The notes beneath the pieces are model-generated. The model ran no database searches, was not told the DNA's origin, and saw only the letters and a list, made by a program, of their open reading frames with translations. Source: Setaria digitata (taxonomy: Eukaryota > Nematoda > Chromadorea > Rhabditida > Setariidae). From it: a DNA stretch of 28,834 nucleotides. Positions 10,864 to 21,150 of the stretch are shown here, in pieces (the stretch's first letter is position 1; every line of letters starts with the position of its first letter). The stretch lies in the NCBI GenBank assembly GCA_003640385.1, contig RCAB01000656.1:1-28834 (forward strand), read 5' to 3'. The translations under genes and the position numbers were made by a program.

Positions 10864-11569
10864 GAAATAAGCAAAAATATATACAAAATATAGCTTTAAA
10901 AAAAATAAAGATAAATTGTTGACACAAACGTAATGGTTAAAAATTAGTAAAAAAAAAAAATTAATAAAAAAACTTTCGTTAAATAATCGAAAAATGTTTG
11001 AAAACATATCGGCCAAGAATTCTGTCGCAAAATAGAATTGTTAATTCTTGCCAAACAATGGCAATTTGTGCATGAAAAATTTTGAAAATTTTTAAAATTT
11101 TCATTAATTTATTCTTTCTAAAACCAGATTAGTTATCAAAATGAAAGATTTTCTTTTTTAAAAACACATAATCATTATATATATGTTATAATAATTAATA
11201 TGAGAACCTATGGAAAATGATTTAATCAAATTTTGAAATTGTCAAAATTTTTTCCTTTTTTTTCTGTAATTAATAATTATTTGAAAATTATCAATGTTAA
11301 TTTTTGCAACATATTTTAGCTGATATTTATAATTTCTTTTTTTTCGTTTTTGCTCAAGTTTTACAATTACAAATTGATTAATTATTGCAAAATTTATTGA
11401 TGCTAATTTTTGCAAATATAATTTAGCAAAAATTTATCAATTCTTTAAACGCTTTTTTTTTTCCAATTTTTTAATTTATTTTAATTTTTTAATTTTTTTT
11501 TTTTTTTGCCTAATTACTTGATGAAAAGCTTCAAGGCTGTGTGACAATAATTGATATTATAACAAGTTA

Positions 11570-11798
11570 ATGAAGTATGCGAGACAGATAGTAGCAGTGT
11601 TGTTGGCAGGTACAGGATGTCACGGAATGTTGCTGCGATTGCTGTCATCAGAGCAAAACTCGAACACATATTTGGTGAGAATTTCTTTTTTTTCTATACA
11701 ATATGGTTTAATTTAAATTTTTTTTTTTTTTCTTTTTTAATAACAAGAAAAAAAGTGTTGGAAGAGAAGAAATGATGGATGAAATGTATTTTGATTGA
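11570..11798 (+). CDS. Candidate two-exon gene for a 51-residue signal-peptide-like protein
   Basis: Exon 1 (11570-11674) starts MKYARQIVAVLLAGTGCHG, a basic start followed by a hydrophobic core and small residues, consistent with a secretory signal. It ends at a good donor, TTG|GTGAGA, in phase 0. The nearest phase-0 continuation is 11748-11798 after a T-rich tract ending AACAAG, an unusual acceptor, giving the acidic end EEMMDEMYFD and TGA. Later acceptors (for instance near 12015) are alternatives, so only exon 1 deserves weight. The exon is GC-richer than its flanks. All three plus frames and one minus frame of 55 codons are also fairly open, which weakens strand assignment. Function is unknown. 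Confidence 0.33.
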
Positions 11799-13596
11799 AG
11801 GAAATAATAATTTCATATTTATATAATAAGTTTTTTTTGTTTGTCATTTTTAATTTTCAATTCTTTTTTTTTTCTCTTTTATTTTTAATTTTTTTTTTCC
11901 AAAATTCACGTTTATGTAAAAAAAAAAAAAAAAAAATACAACTAATGTAAATGAAATATTAATTTTTTTTTTTTTTGTCTTTTACACGCATATATAATGT
12001 AAAAATGAACGCAGGAAATGATGATGAAGGATGGAAAAAAACAAACAGTAAATTAAAATAATTGGAAACAAAAAAAAAAAAAAAAAATCGAAATGATTTT
12101 ATACTATAAAAAAAAAAATTTTATAATTATAGCATTATGATGATTTTTGTGGAAAAAAAAAACTAAAAATTAGAAATCACAAATTTCCATTATCATTTAT
12201 ATTAATAAATGTCAATAAAAAAGTTATAATTCAGAAAGAAATTATAATAATTAAAATTAATAAGTGTATTAAAATGTTTATTTTTTTATTAGTATGGTAA
12301 AAAAAAAAAACAGGAAATAAGGAAAAAAGGATCTCATTTGCAAGAAATCAAAAATTTTCCTTTTTTTTTTTTAGTGGGAAAGGTTTTTTAATTAAAATTT
12401 TTTTCTTCAAATTTGAAAAAAAAAAATCCATCCGTTCCATAAATTTAGTCTTGTCTTTTTTTCAAAATAGCATTTTTCCGATTGTTTTTTTCTTTTTTCT
12501 TTCTTTTTTTTTTTTTTTCCCAATACAATAAACCTTTTTTTTTATAAATGTTAAAAAGAAATCCTTAAAATTAAAAAAAAATTTTTCCCATAAATTTAGT
12601 CATGTCAAATTGCCATTTTTTTTCCGGTTTTTTTTTCTGTTTTTTTTTGTTATCATCATCAGTGAAAAAAAGCTTCTTCAGTTCTGCTTTCGTTCTTTTC
12701 GCTATTTTTAATCATATTTCAACAAACAATCCATTAGTTTAATTTCACAAATATTGATTGCAATTCTTTTTTTTTTTTAATTTTAATTTTTTTTTTGAAA
12801 TTTAATGATCACTCTTTGGTTTTTTTTTTTTTTTTCACCTCTTAATACTAATTGCTGTATCACTTTTTTATACATATATGCAATAATGCGCAATAATTTT
12901 TTTTTTTTTAATTCGTGACATTTTCCTGTTTTTTAACTAAAAAAAAAGAAGGAAATATGTTAAATTTTTTATTTTTCCCATTACTTTTACAAAAAACAAA
13001 AAAAGAAAATCATTCATTGTTTCATTGCTACAAGTAGTAACAATTTCACAATCCCATTCTCTCTCTCTTTTCAAAAGAAAAAGCTTTTGAAGTTTTTTTT
13101 TTTTTTTAAATTTCACACTTTTTTTTTGCTACATCAATAATCGTTGTAACTCGAAATTGCTCCATTATTTTCGCTCATTTTAATTTTATATCAATTTAGC
13201 AATATAATTCAATTAATTTTTTCTTTTCGCCAAAAAAAAAAGAATTAATTTAGAAAAAATAAGCACTAAATTTTATATATATTTTTTCCATCATCAAACT
13301 GTATTGTAATTCTAATTTCATCATTTTTTTTTTGCATATTTATATAGCCATTTCTTTTTAGTAACTTCTTAATTTCTTTTTCTTTTCTTTTAAAAATAAT
13401 AAAGAAAAAAAAAAAAAGTTTTTAATACTTCACTTTCTGTTCCCTGCATCCTCTTGTTAGTTTGCTCAATTAGAAGGTAACTTGCGAAAAAAAAAATAAT
13501 TTTCCATTATTTTCATTTCCTCTATATTTTATAGTTTTTGTAACAACCTTGCAACTCTTTTCCTCCTCTTCCTCTTAACACTCATCCATTCTACTT
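11799..13596. other. Homopolymer-dense spacer
   Basis: One of the densest poly-A/poly-T areas of the window, with repeated runs of 10-18 bases. It holds the diverged direct repeat at 12437 and 12588. A short frame at 12006-12062 (MNAGNDDEGWKK start) has no supporting splice context. Confidence 0.5.
12437..12640. repeat. Diverged direct repeat, 151-bp offset
   Basis: CCATAAATTTAGTC occurs exactly at 12437-12450 and again at 12588-12601. Both copies are followed by TGTC, then CATTTTT, then TCCG and a T run. This points to an old tandem duplication of a roughly 150-bp unit. Confidence 0.55.
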
Positions 13597-13627
13597 CCCT
13601 CTCTCCCTCTCTCCCTCTCTCTCTCTC
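13597..13627. repeat. CCCTCTCT tandem repeat
   Basis: Three to four octamer units passing into plain CT. Lies 70 bases upstream of the coding-like block at 13694-13821, as the CT run at 4993 follows the 4938 island. Confidence 0.85.
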
Positions 13628-13693
13628 CCACTTGTTCATTTTAATGATTTGAAATTTCGTCTATGCATAAAAGTTTTTTTTTTTCCTTCCTAG

Positions 13694-13775
13694 CCCTGAC
13701 AAGAGATGTGACAGCAATGTGACAACAATGTCTCGTCAGCACACCTTCGCCATTTTGATTTTTGGACACACATAG
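13694..13775 (+). CDS. Possible short exon, strand uncertain
   Basis: A strong acceptor (T run then CCTTCCTAG) precedes a phase-2 frame of 26 codons to TAG that includes PDKRCDSNVTTMSRQHTF. Read on the minus strand the same block looks like a first exon: an acceptor GGTTTTTCAG (complement of 13822-13832), a leader, AAAATGGCGAAG (ATG at 13753-13751) and a donor GTGTGC. Both readings cannot be right. The block is CpG-containing and not low-complexity, so some function is likely. Confidence 0.22.
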
Positions 13776-13929
13776 ACACTTAAACAACCACCGATTACTA
13801 TTCGTTAAACGTTCCGATTCACTGAAAAACCGTTCATCTTTCTTTTTTTTTTTTTTTTTTTCCTGCTCTATTTTATATTTGAAAAAAAAAAAATTTTTTT
13901 TTTTTTCGTTAATTCATTAATATTAATTT

Positions 13930-14570
13930 TGTATTTTCCATTTTACTCAATTTTAATTAACATTATTATTCATTTTTTCTTTTTAATTCCCCTATAATTT
14001 TTTATGTAATTTCCTTTTTTTTTCTTTTTTTTTTAACTCAATTTCAATTATTATCTTTTTTTTTTTTTGTTTTTAATTCCACATTATTTATTATGTAATT
14101 TTTTTTCTTTTTTTTTACTCCAATTTTAATTATTAACATTTTTTCTTTTTTAACTCTTTCATATTTATTATGTAATTTTTTCACTCAATTTTAATTACTT
14201 ACATTTTCTTTCCTCTTTTTAACACTTCAATGTTTATTATGCATTTTATTTTACTCAATTTTAATGAACATAATTATTTTTTTATTTTCAACTTCATGGT
14301 ATTTATTGCGCAATTTTTTTTTTTTTGCTCAATTTTAATTAACATTATTATTTTTTTTTTATTTTCAACTGCACACTATTGTGCTATTTTTTTCACCCAT
14401 TTTTAATTACTATCATTTAAAAATTTTAATTACTGTCATCCTTTCAATATATTTGTTATGTAATTTTTAATTCCTCAGTATTTATTATGTGATTTTTAAT
14501 TCAATATTAATTGTAGCCTTTCTTTTTAAGTCTTCAGTATTTATTTTTGCAATTTTTTAGTTCACTTAAT
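13930..14570. repeat. Degenerate tandem repeat, 66-91-bp units, about eight copies
   Basis: The unit reads roughly ACTCAATTTTAATTA, then ACATTATTATTTTTT, then TTTTCAACTTCA.TATTTATTATGTAATTTTT. Anchors (ACTCAATTTTAATTA variants) fall at 13945, 14036, 14117, 14183, 14253, 14327, 14394 and near 14560. TATTTATTATGTAATTTTT recurs between them. Length variation is mostly in the T runs. No open frame crosses the array. Confidence 0.75.
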
Positions 14571-15104
14571 TTCAATTATTCTTATTATTATTACTGTTAG
14601 TAATATTGTCACTGTCATTGTTTTTGTTTTTGATACTATTGTTAATTTTTCTTGTTCGAAATTTCAGTCAGATAATAAGACTAATTATTAATACAGTATG
14701 AAAAAAATGATAAATTATTAATTTAGTAGCAATTATTTCAATTAACCAGTTTTTATGATTATTTGAAACTATTCATTTCATTGCTTTTTTTAAATTAAAA
14801 TTTCCTTTAATGTATGTAATGATCAAAAAACTGTTAATTTTCACTGTTTATAACAAATTTTCAACTTAGTCATTACCCACCTACAGCACTATTTTTATCA
14901 TTTTCCTTATCTATGCATAATCAGTAACACTTTTTAATTACTTGTCTTGCCAGTTTATAAGCATTTATTTCTATCAGAAAATATATTAATTATAGTGATT
15001 GGTAAATGATTTCATATAGTGGAAATATTGTCGTGAATTTCTGTAGGTTGATAAAATCGTATTTTGCTTTCTCTGATAAATCGCAAAATCATATCAGGCA
15101 TTTG

Positions 15105-15136
<32 letters not shown>

Positions 15137-16920
15137 AGAAAAATCTCGTTTGCAATTTGATAACGTTTTGAAAATTCCAATTTGTTATTTCGGAAAACTT
15201 TTTTTCCAGTTGGTTTCATTCTTCAGTTAGCTAATTAGCTTTTTTTTTTTTTCTCCTTCATTTACAGCTCCCCTCCCCACTTTTCTTTTTTCTTTTTTCC
15301 AATCAACCAATCATGATTACTTGAAAATATCAAATATTTATTATAAAATTTTAATAATGAAGTAACAACGACTGCTTTTTTTTTTTTTTTTTTTGATAAT
15401 CTTTGGCCTTAATCATATCTTTGCAAACAGCAAACTTAGCAAACTTTTTTTTTTTTTCTTTTTTTTATTCTAGCAATTCTCACTTAGTAAGTTATATTAG
15501 TGAATTATTTCGAACAATTTTGCTAATATATTTTATCCTATAAATTTCTTATACGATAGAATATGTTAGATTTTTTTTTTTCCTTTTGCATAATAATATT
15601 TGTTGAATTGCTTTGATAAATGATTTTTAATCCAATGAATTATGAAATGTCAGATGAAAATGTTACATATGTTTGCTATCATTTATTATCATTCATCAGA
15701 TTCATCAGACTGATACATTTCCAAAGTTATATTTTTTTAAACTTTTTTTTTTTTAACAGAAATTTTAGTATTGCTACAAATTAGTTTCATCGAATTATCT
15801 CCCTTTATATTGAAAATTTAAAATTTTATTCATTAAAAAGTAAAAACTAAGTATAATTTCTTCCAGAAGCTTGGTATCATTTCATCATATTTAGTGTAAA
15901 ATATATTGCTGTTGTAATTTGAACAGTTATCTTAATCTGATTTGTATTAAAGTTTGCTACTTCAGGTCCGATCATATAGTATAAAATTGTTTAATATATT
16001 GTTAAATTTTTTTTGCAGAATATTCGTGATAAGAAATTATTTATCATTAAGGCGTGCTAGTAGTAGCAGCTGAATTGAAATTTCAATTCTTAATGTTTGG
16101 TTAATACGTAAAGAAAGGACGCTCTTAGAATAAAAATATAAAGATGCTCTTAAAAGTATAATATTAATCATTGTTATCATTAACATTACCACTAAGATTT
16201 CAATCATTATCATTAATTTGCAATCGTCATTCTCACATTTTGTATTTTTGTTAGGTTTTATTACAGTTAACAACTTTTCATATAAATGTCAATTAAACAA
16301 TAGTCAATGCAATTTGCAGTTGTAATTAAATTATAGTTTGCATTCCAGTTAGTTAACATTCCAAAATTAATTGTTACATTTGAAATTTGGGATATATTTA
16401 TTAACCGTAGTTTTTAAGTTTTATTGTATTAAATGACAGTTGTATTATTGTTCGCATGGTTAAAACTAAATACTTTTACTAATAAACATTTTCAGATGAA
16501 AAACAAAAAAAAAAAAAGTAAATTTAATGACATTTAACCAATAGAATTAAATTATTTTTTGAAATTCCAAGCCATTTTATTAAACTAAGCAATATAATAA
16601 CTCCTTCGTTTATCACCCATTACACCAGCAAATGATGCTAATTTTGTAACTAATCACCAATATTTCATTACAACTAAATCTCTCTTATCACTAATTTTTT
16701 TTTTCATTATAATGCGTAAATATAGCACATATTACTCAAATGCACATTTTACCTGTAAGATAAATCGAACTTTGAAATTGCTTTGTTTATCCTCTAATCT
16801 TATCTCAAATTTATGACTAAATTAATCATTTGCGTGCAGTTGAAGTTCATTTCAGTTCGCTTTCAATTTTTGAAAAAAAAATCTGTCACTAATATATTTT
16901 CTGAAATGTAGCTAATGCTT
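14571..16920. other. AT-rich spacer with isolated weak exon-like pieces
   Basis: Contains a 30-base poly-A (15105-15134). Good acceptors followed by very short open stretches occur at 14955, 15867 and 16021 (the last giving NIRDKKLFIIKAC then stop). They may be real micro-exons of a gene ending at 16062 or chance. A minus-strand frame at 16037-16210 is hydrophobic but made of ATT/ATC triplets. Confidence 0.45.
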
Positions 16921-16970
16921 CATTCTTTGTTTTCAGTGAACAAATTTTTTAACGTTTTTTCCCTTCTGGC

Positions 16971-17087
16971 ATGTTGAAAATGAGAAAGATGAGAAATTGT
17001 AATTTTTTAGTGCTAAATGATTTTCGAAGCAAACCACTGGCTGCCTTGATTTATTCAACTTGTCCATCAATGTCAAACATCAATTAA
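16971..17087 (+). CDS. Candidate 38-residue ORF behind a splice acceptor
   Basis: An excellent acceptor, TTTGTTTTCAG (ending 16936), is followed 34 bases later by ATG at 16971 and a 38-codon frame to TAA. The N-terminus is basic and methionine-rich (MLKMRKMRNCNF), then FRSKPLAALIYSTCPSMS. The in-frame stop upstream of the ATG fixes the start if it is translated. An alternative uses the internal TTTTTTAG (17001-17010) as an acceptor, making 17011-17087 a phase-1 terminal exon. No family is recognised. Confidence 0.28.
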   Translation: MLKMRKMRNCNFLVLNDFRSKPLAALIYSTCPSMSNIN

Positions 17088-17273
17088 TTGCATTCAATTC
17101 GTTCATTAGTTGACTCTAAAAAAAAAAAAAAAGAAAAAAGAAATTAGAAAAATAAATCAAAAAGTAAATTAGTAACAAAAAAATCTGTGTGTAAAAACTT
17201 CGTAATGATAAAAAATTTTTCAAATGATGTAAATTAACTAGAATGTTTCGTTTAATTTACAATCTTTTTCTAG

Positions 17274-18009
17274 AATTTTTTTTCTCGGAAAGACAAAAGA
17301 TTCGATAATCTGATAACTCCAGAATTTTATCATTTGACGGATTTAAGTTTGAATGATTCGTAATTTTCGAGAATATAACGAAAGAAGCAACATGTCAAGT
17401 TTCGAAAAGAAACAGATTTTGTATTTTATTATTACTACTAAAATTCCTTTTTTTCTAACAATTTATAGTAAATTCTCATTAACATTATTTTATAACAGTA
17501 CAAAAATAACAATTTGATTAAGGTGAGCCAACTTTTTTTTATCATCGAAATAATGAAATGATAAGTTACTGATAATATTACAGTTTGGCAGACTTTTTTT
17601 CTGGGTTCATTTCAGCTTTCATGCATCAATTAATATTGATATACTAGAACAAAAAAAAAAAAAAGAAAAGAAAAAAATCCAATGATACAGTTGCGAACTT
17701 GCTTGATTAATATCTATAGATGGAGGATTTAATGCAGGATTTAAATTTTATTCCTGTCAAAGTTTAAACTTTTTTTTTTGAGAAGTGATTCTAAGCACAT
17801 GTTGCGACCTCTTCCCTCCTTCATCGCCAAACCCAGAGTGAAGTAATGACAATGTCGAGATTGAATTTCGTAAGTGAACAAATTGAACTTTCAGTATTCA
17901 TTATTCAATTCATATACCTGAATCACAATGGCATACTGATTTGGAAAATGCTAAATTAACACAGAATTTACGCTTTGATTAGGTTTGTTTGAAAGACTCG
18001 AAGGATTGA
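17274..18009 (+). CDS. Candidate 3' part of a multi-exon gene (partial)
   Basis: A strong acceptor (TCTTTTTCTAG) opens a phase-0 frame starting NFFSRKDKRFDNLITPEF that could end at TAA 17361-17363. Splicing at GTTTGA after 17346 instead joins in phase 1 to 17796-17869, a GC-richer exon reading HVATSSLLHRQTQSEVMTMS that ends in a consensus donor GTAAGT (17870). A phase-0 continuation is 17983-18009 after CTTTGATTAG, ending VCLKDSKD and TGA. The assembled piece is 57 residues without a start; no first exon was found upstream. The minus strand is also open across 17796-17869. The chain rests on phase agreement and one perfect donor; function is unknown. Confidence 0.3.
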
Positions 18010-18868
18010 TGAAGCGAAGTGATAATTTTTATTTTTTTTGAATTATTTAAATGACATCGTTAAATATGATTATTTGAATTAATTTACTCACTTCTAATTG
18101 TCCGTCAATGCTGTCATTGTCAGTTTAAAATCTACTTGGCTTACGCCTTTTCTTTTTTCTTTTTTTTTTCTTGTACATTTCATAACAATTTTTTATTGTT
18201 CTTCTTTATTCATTATTTATACAAAAAAAAAATAATTCATCTCAATAATCGTTTCTTTAAGAAAAAAAAAACTAGCAATGACAAATATTTTTCGCTGCAA
18301 AATTTTAATAATTCGTTTTTTTTTCTTTTTTTTTTTTCAAATGTAAAAGAAAGGAAAAAAATTAAAGATGTAAAAATTATAAACTATAACAACAAATAAC
18401 AAAAACAAGTTATTTTCAATACAAAAAAAAGAAATGCAAAGAATTGGGTCGGGGTCGTTTAAATAAACGTTTGTCGGTATTTTTCCACCAATTATATCAA
18501 ATATTATCACTTCTTTCACCCATCTTCTTTTCCGGCTCTCTTGAATTCACGGGGTTTTATTTTTTTTTTATTTTTTTTTTCTCGTCTATAGATCTCTGCT
18601 ACCTAATTTCCTAACAACTTTTTTTCTGCATTTACAAAGTGTTTCGCCGAAACATCAAATCCATTTTGAATGTTTTTTCTATTACTATTAAATTTCTTTC
18701 TATTAAAATTTATAGTAAATACGTTTTCAGTTTTTTCTTTTCATCCTATCTCATGATAAATTCATTTTATATCTGTTCGAAAATCTCGCATTATCGCTGT
18801 CAAACATATAAATTACTCAGCTACCATATCTGTCGGTTAATTTTGTTTTACCTAATTCTTTTTCTCCA
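18010..18868. other. AT-rich spacer with small palindromes
   Basis: A CpG-bearing patch at 18447-18485 contains GGGTCGGGGTCG and the near-palindrome CGTTTAAATAAACG, and TTTCGCCGAAA lies at 18643-18653. The open frame from 18639 lacks a proper start and ends inside the AT palindrome. Not called as a gene. Confidence 0.45.
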
Positions 18869-18982
18869 TTTCTCGGTCCTTCATATATATTTTAGTCATC
18901 ATATTATATATATATATAATATTATATTATATTTTATTTATCATATAATATATATATAATATATATATATAATAAATATATA

Positions 18983-19021
<39 letters not shown>

Positions 19022-19032
19022 GGACTGAGAAA
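18869..19032. repeat. 164-bp AT-rich palindrome with 22-bp unique terminal arms
   Basis: The left arm TTTCTCGGTCCTTCATATAT (from 18869) and the right arm ending at 19032 (ATATGAAGGACTGAGAAA) are complementary over 22 bp with one G/T mismatch. Between them lies almost pure AT/TA sequence, itself self-complementary. The whole could extrude a cruciform or fold into one long hairpin. It could be a small terminal-inverted-repeat element (MITE-like) or an expanded AT microsatellite. I saw no target-site duplication. Confidence 0.75.
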
Positions 19033-19118
19033 AATAAATTTATATATATATATATTTATTTATTTATTTATATTTCACTTCTTTTTCATTCATTAATTAG
19101 CCGCAAGATTTACTAACC

Positions 19119-20231
19119 ATGGAATTCAAACGAAAAAAAAAAACTAGATTTTGTTACCTTTTCCATTCTTTTATCTATCAAAATCGTACGTTGTAAAAGT
19201 ACCGTATTTTTTTTTTTTTTGGTTATTTCGCAATTTTAAATTATTTAAACGAAGATTTTAAATTAGAATAGACAGACAACTATAAATTGAATTGCCATAT
19301 ATAACCTTTTGTAATTTTTTCTTATTCGGTGTGCGCAGCGTAGTAATCATGAATGCATATAAAAATATTTTGATTTAGAACCGATAAAAAAAATGCATTT
19401 AAATATTTTTTCTGTAGTTATTTGTGCAGCAACATTATTATATCTTTTAATTCGTTAAAAAAGGAAAAATTGTTATCCAATTTTAATTACGAATAGGCGA
19501 AAAAAAAGAAAACAAATCGAAGCCTATGATTTAAATATATTTCAAATTCATGTTTTGATTTCATACTTTAACGATTACACGCAAAAAAGTAGATTCAGCC
19601 AGCTAAAATTTCGGCATAATCATATTCATTAAGCGAGAAATTCGAAATAATTGAATTCACTATTCTAGAAATTCGAAATAACTAAACTTCTTACTTTAGC
19701 AAATTTGTAAAATAATAAAATTCAGCAAATTCCTAATATTCGTGATAACATTAATATGTCTCGGGCACACAAAAGCATATAAAAACAGACAAATCTATCA
19801 ACATAATCGCACAATAATATGGTAAAATGAGAAATATACCGCAATAAAAATAGTATAGTAAAACAGGAATATTGTAATAAATAATACGGCTGCATAAAAA
19901 CAATGCCATACAATACCATACGACAATCGATTAGCATTTTCATTTACTCTCTAACATTTTTATTATTATTTATTAGTGAGAGAAAAAAGAAAAAAAACAA
20001 TTATCATTGAAAATTTGGTCGTTAAAATTCTTAAAACAAAAATTTTGGTAAGTTATCATTACCGTATCATACCGTTGTATTACCTTACCTTTTCAGAACC
20101 AATCAAAAGACCATTTGCACTTTTGCACCACCTTTCCTCTTGCCTTTACCCCCTCCCCCTCCCACTTCCCTCCCAAATACCATACCATATTGATGCATCC
20201 TTTATTTACTATTTTCTATCGAAAAAATTAG
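19119..20231 (+). CDS. Candidate four-exon gene for a small membrane protein
   Basis: Proposed exons are 19119-19185, 19418-19453, 19977-20047 and 20097-20231; all phases agree (1, 1, 0), giving 102 residues. The start ACCATGG matches a strong initiation context and lies 18 bases after an AATTAG acceptor. Donors are GTACGT, GTTAAA (weak) and GTAAGT; acceptors TTTTTTCTGTAG, TTATTTATTAG and TTACCTTTTCAG. The protein has a basic N-terminus (KRKKK), one hydrophobic segment spanning exons 1-2 (CAATLLYLLI), a basic stop-transfer (REKRKK) and a proline/histidine-rich tail. The last intron is only 49 bp; if retained, the frame stays open to 20363-20365 with a different C-terminus. Stopping in exon 2 gives a 35-residue peptide. 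Weaker than the 1853 gene, and no family is recognised. Confidence 0.35.
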
Positions 20232-20419
20232 ATTTAATTAGCATTTTAAGTTTATTATCTTTTGCTAATTTCTTTGACATATTGATGAAACAAAAACGGA
20301 ATCGTAAAAATATTGTTTTCTTATCTTGTCAAATTAGGAAATATTCGAAAAATCATTTTAAATGAAAAAAAAAAAAAAACTGCACGAAGTGAAAGAAAAG
20401 AAAAAGAAGCTCAGAAACT

Positions 20420-20438
20420 CCAAAGTTTTAAACTTTGG
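20420..20438. repeat. Perfect 9-bp inverted repeat followed by T run
   Basis: CCAAAGTTT and AAACTTTGG flank one T; TTTTT follows. The shape resembles a bacterial terminator, but in this eukaryotic context it is only a short palindrome. Confidence 0.8.
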
Positions 20439-20859
20439 TTTTTATATCTTTAAATAACAATAATGCTAATTTTGCCACTTTAAACGACTCAATTTTTTTC
20501 TTGAATAAGTATATTAAATTTAAATTAACAGTCTGAATTCCACTTTATTTACAGATTATTCTTATATATGAGATAATCTTCTCTTCTTCAGTTAAATTAA
20601 ATACTTAAAAGGTGATTTGAATATTCACGATAAAAATTTGTAATAAAATAAGAAAAACAAATTCTTGCTTTTATTAGTAGCTTAAAATTTAATATATGTG
20701 TAAGTGAATCAATTGATTTTATGGTAATTTTTTTTCCTCATAAATAATTTGATGGTTAAAAAAATATTGCTAATTAGTCGACTTTTGAATGTAATATTAC
20801 ATCGTGTTGAGAAATGCGATTTATTTTCTGCAATTATTTTTAACAAAGAAATTTGTAAA

Positions 20860-20916
20860 CAGCTAATTAATTGATTCTATGAAGTGATAAATGGCTAATG
20901 TTTAATTAATTAGCTG
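20860..20916. repeat. 13-bp inverted repeat with homeodomain-like cores
   Basis: CAGCTAATTAATT (20860-20872) and AATTAATTAGCTG (20904-20916) are exact complements 31 bases apart. Each arm contains TAATTA, the core bound by many homeodomain factors as dimers, so a cis-regulatory role is conceivable. AT richness makes TAATTA common, but a perfect 13-bp pair is less so. Confidence 0.6.
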
Positions 20917-21059
20917 ATCTTTTTATTTGTGATATGTTGCTGAAACTTTCGTAAGAGCTCAAAAGCAAAAAAAAAACCAAGAAGAAAAAAATGTCAACAA
21001 CAATTCTTCGATACTGTCATATATCATTAAACAATTTCTAAGTCAAAATTATCGTTCAG

Positions 21060-21150
21060 AGAAGATTCATTATTGAGAAAAGAGAGTGGAAAAGAATAGG
21101 AAAAGAATGAAAAGAATAGAAGGAGAATGATAGGATGAAAGAAGTTATTT
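21060..21150. repeat. Degenerate GAAAAGAATA purine repeat
   Basis: Imperfect copies of GGAAAAGAATAG/GAAAAGAATGA over about 80 bases. Almost no pyrimidines other than T; no frame with coding character. Confidence 0.6.

Larger units (their letters stand above)
8038..11552. other. AT-rich spacer without a supported gene
   Basis: Mostly poly-A/T-interrupted sequence. Local structure includes an ACATATAT-rich patch near 8710-8770, a 46-bp tandem duplication (9922-10010) and one copy of the duplicated start-region segment (10831-10863). On the minus strand 9724-9910 has two overlapping short frames of charged composition, described under findings. Confidence 0.5.

Noticed and set aside
18337..18519. 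Minus-strand frame with partly varied codons
   Set aside because: No ATG in frame and no pyrimidine-rich acceptor upstream.
18639..18959. 106-codon plus-strand membrane-like frame
   Set aside because: No ATG until mid-frame, no acceptor, and it ends inside an AT palindrome; hydrophobicity follows from T-richness.
20420..20443. Hairpin plus T run resembling an intrinsic terminator
   Set aside because: Context is eukaryotic with no bacterial-type genes nearby; the resemblance is superficial.
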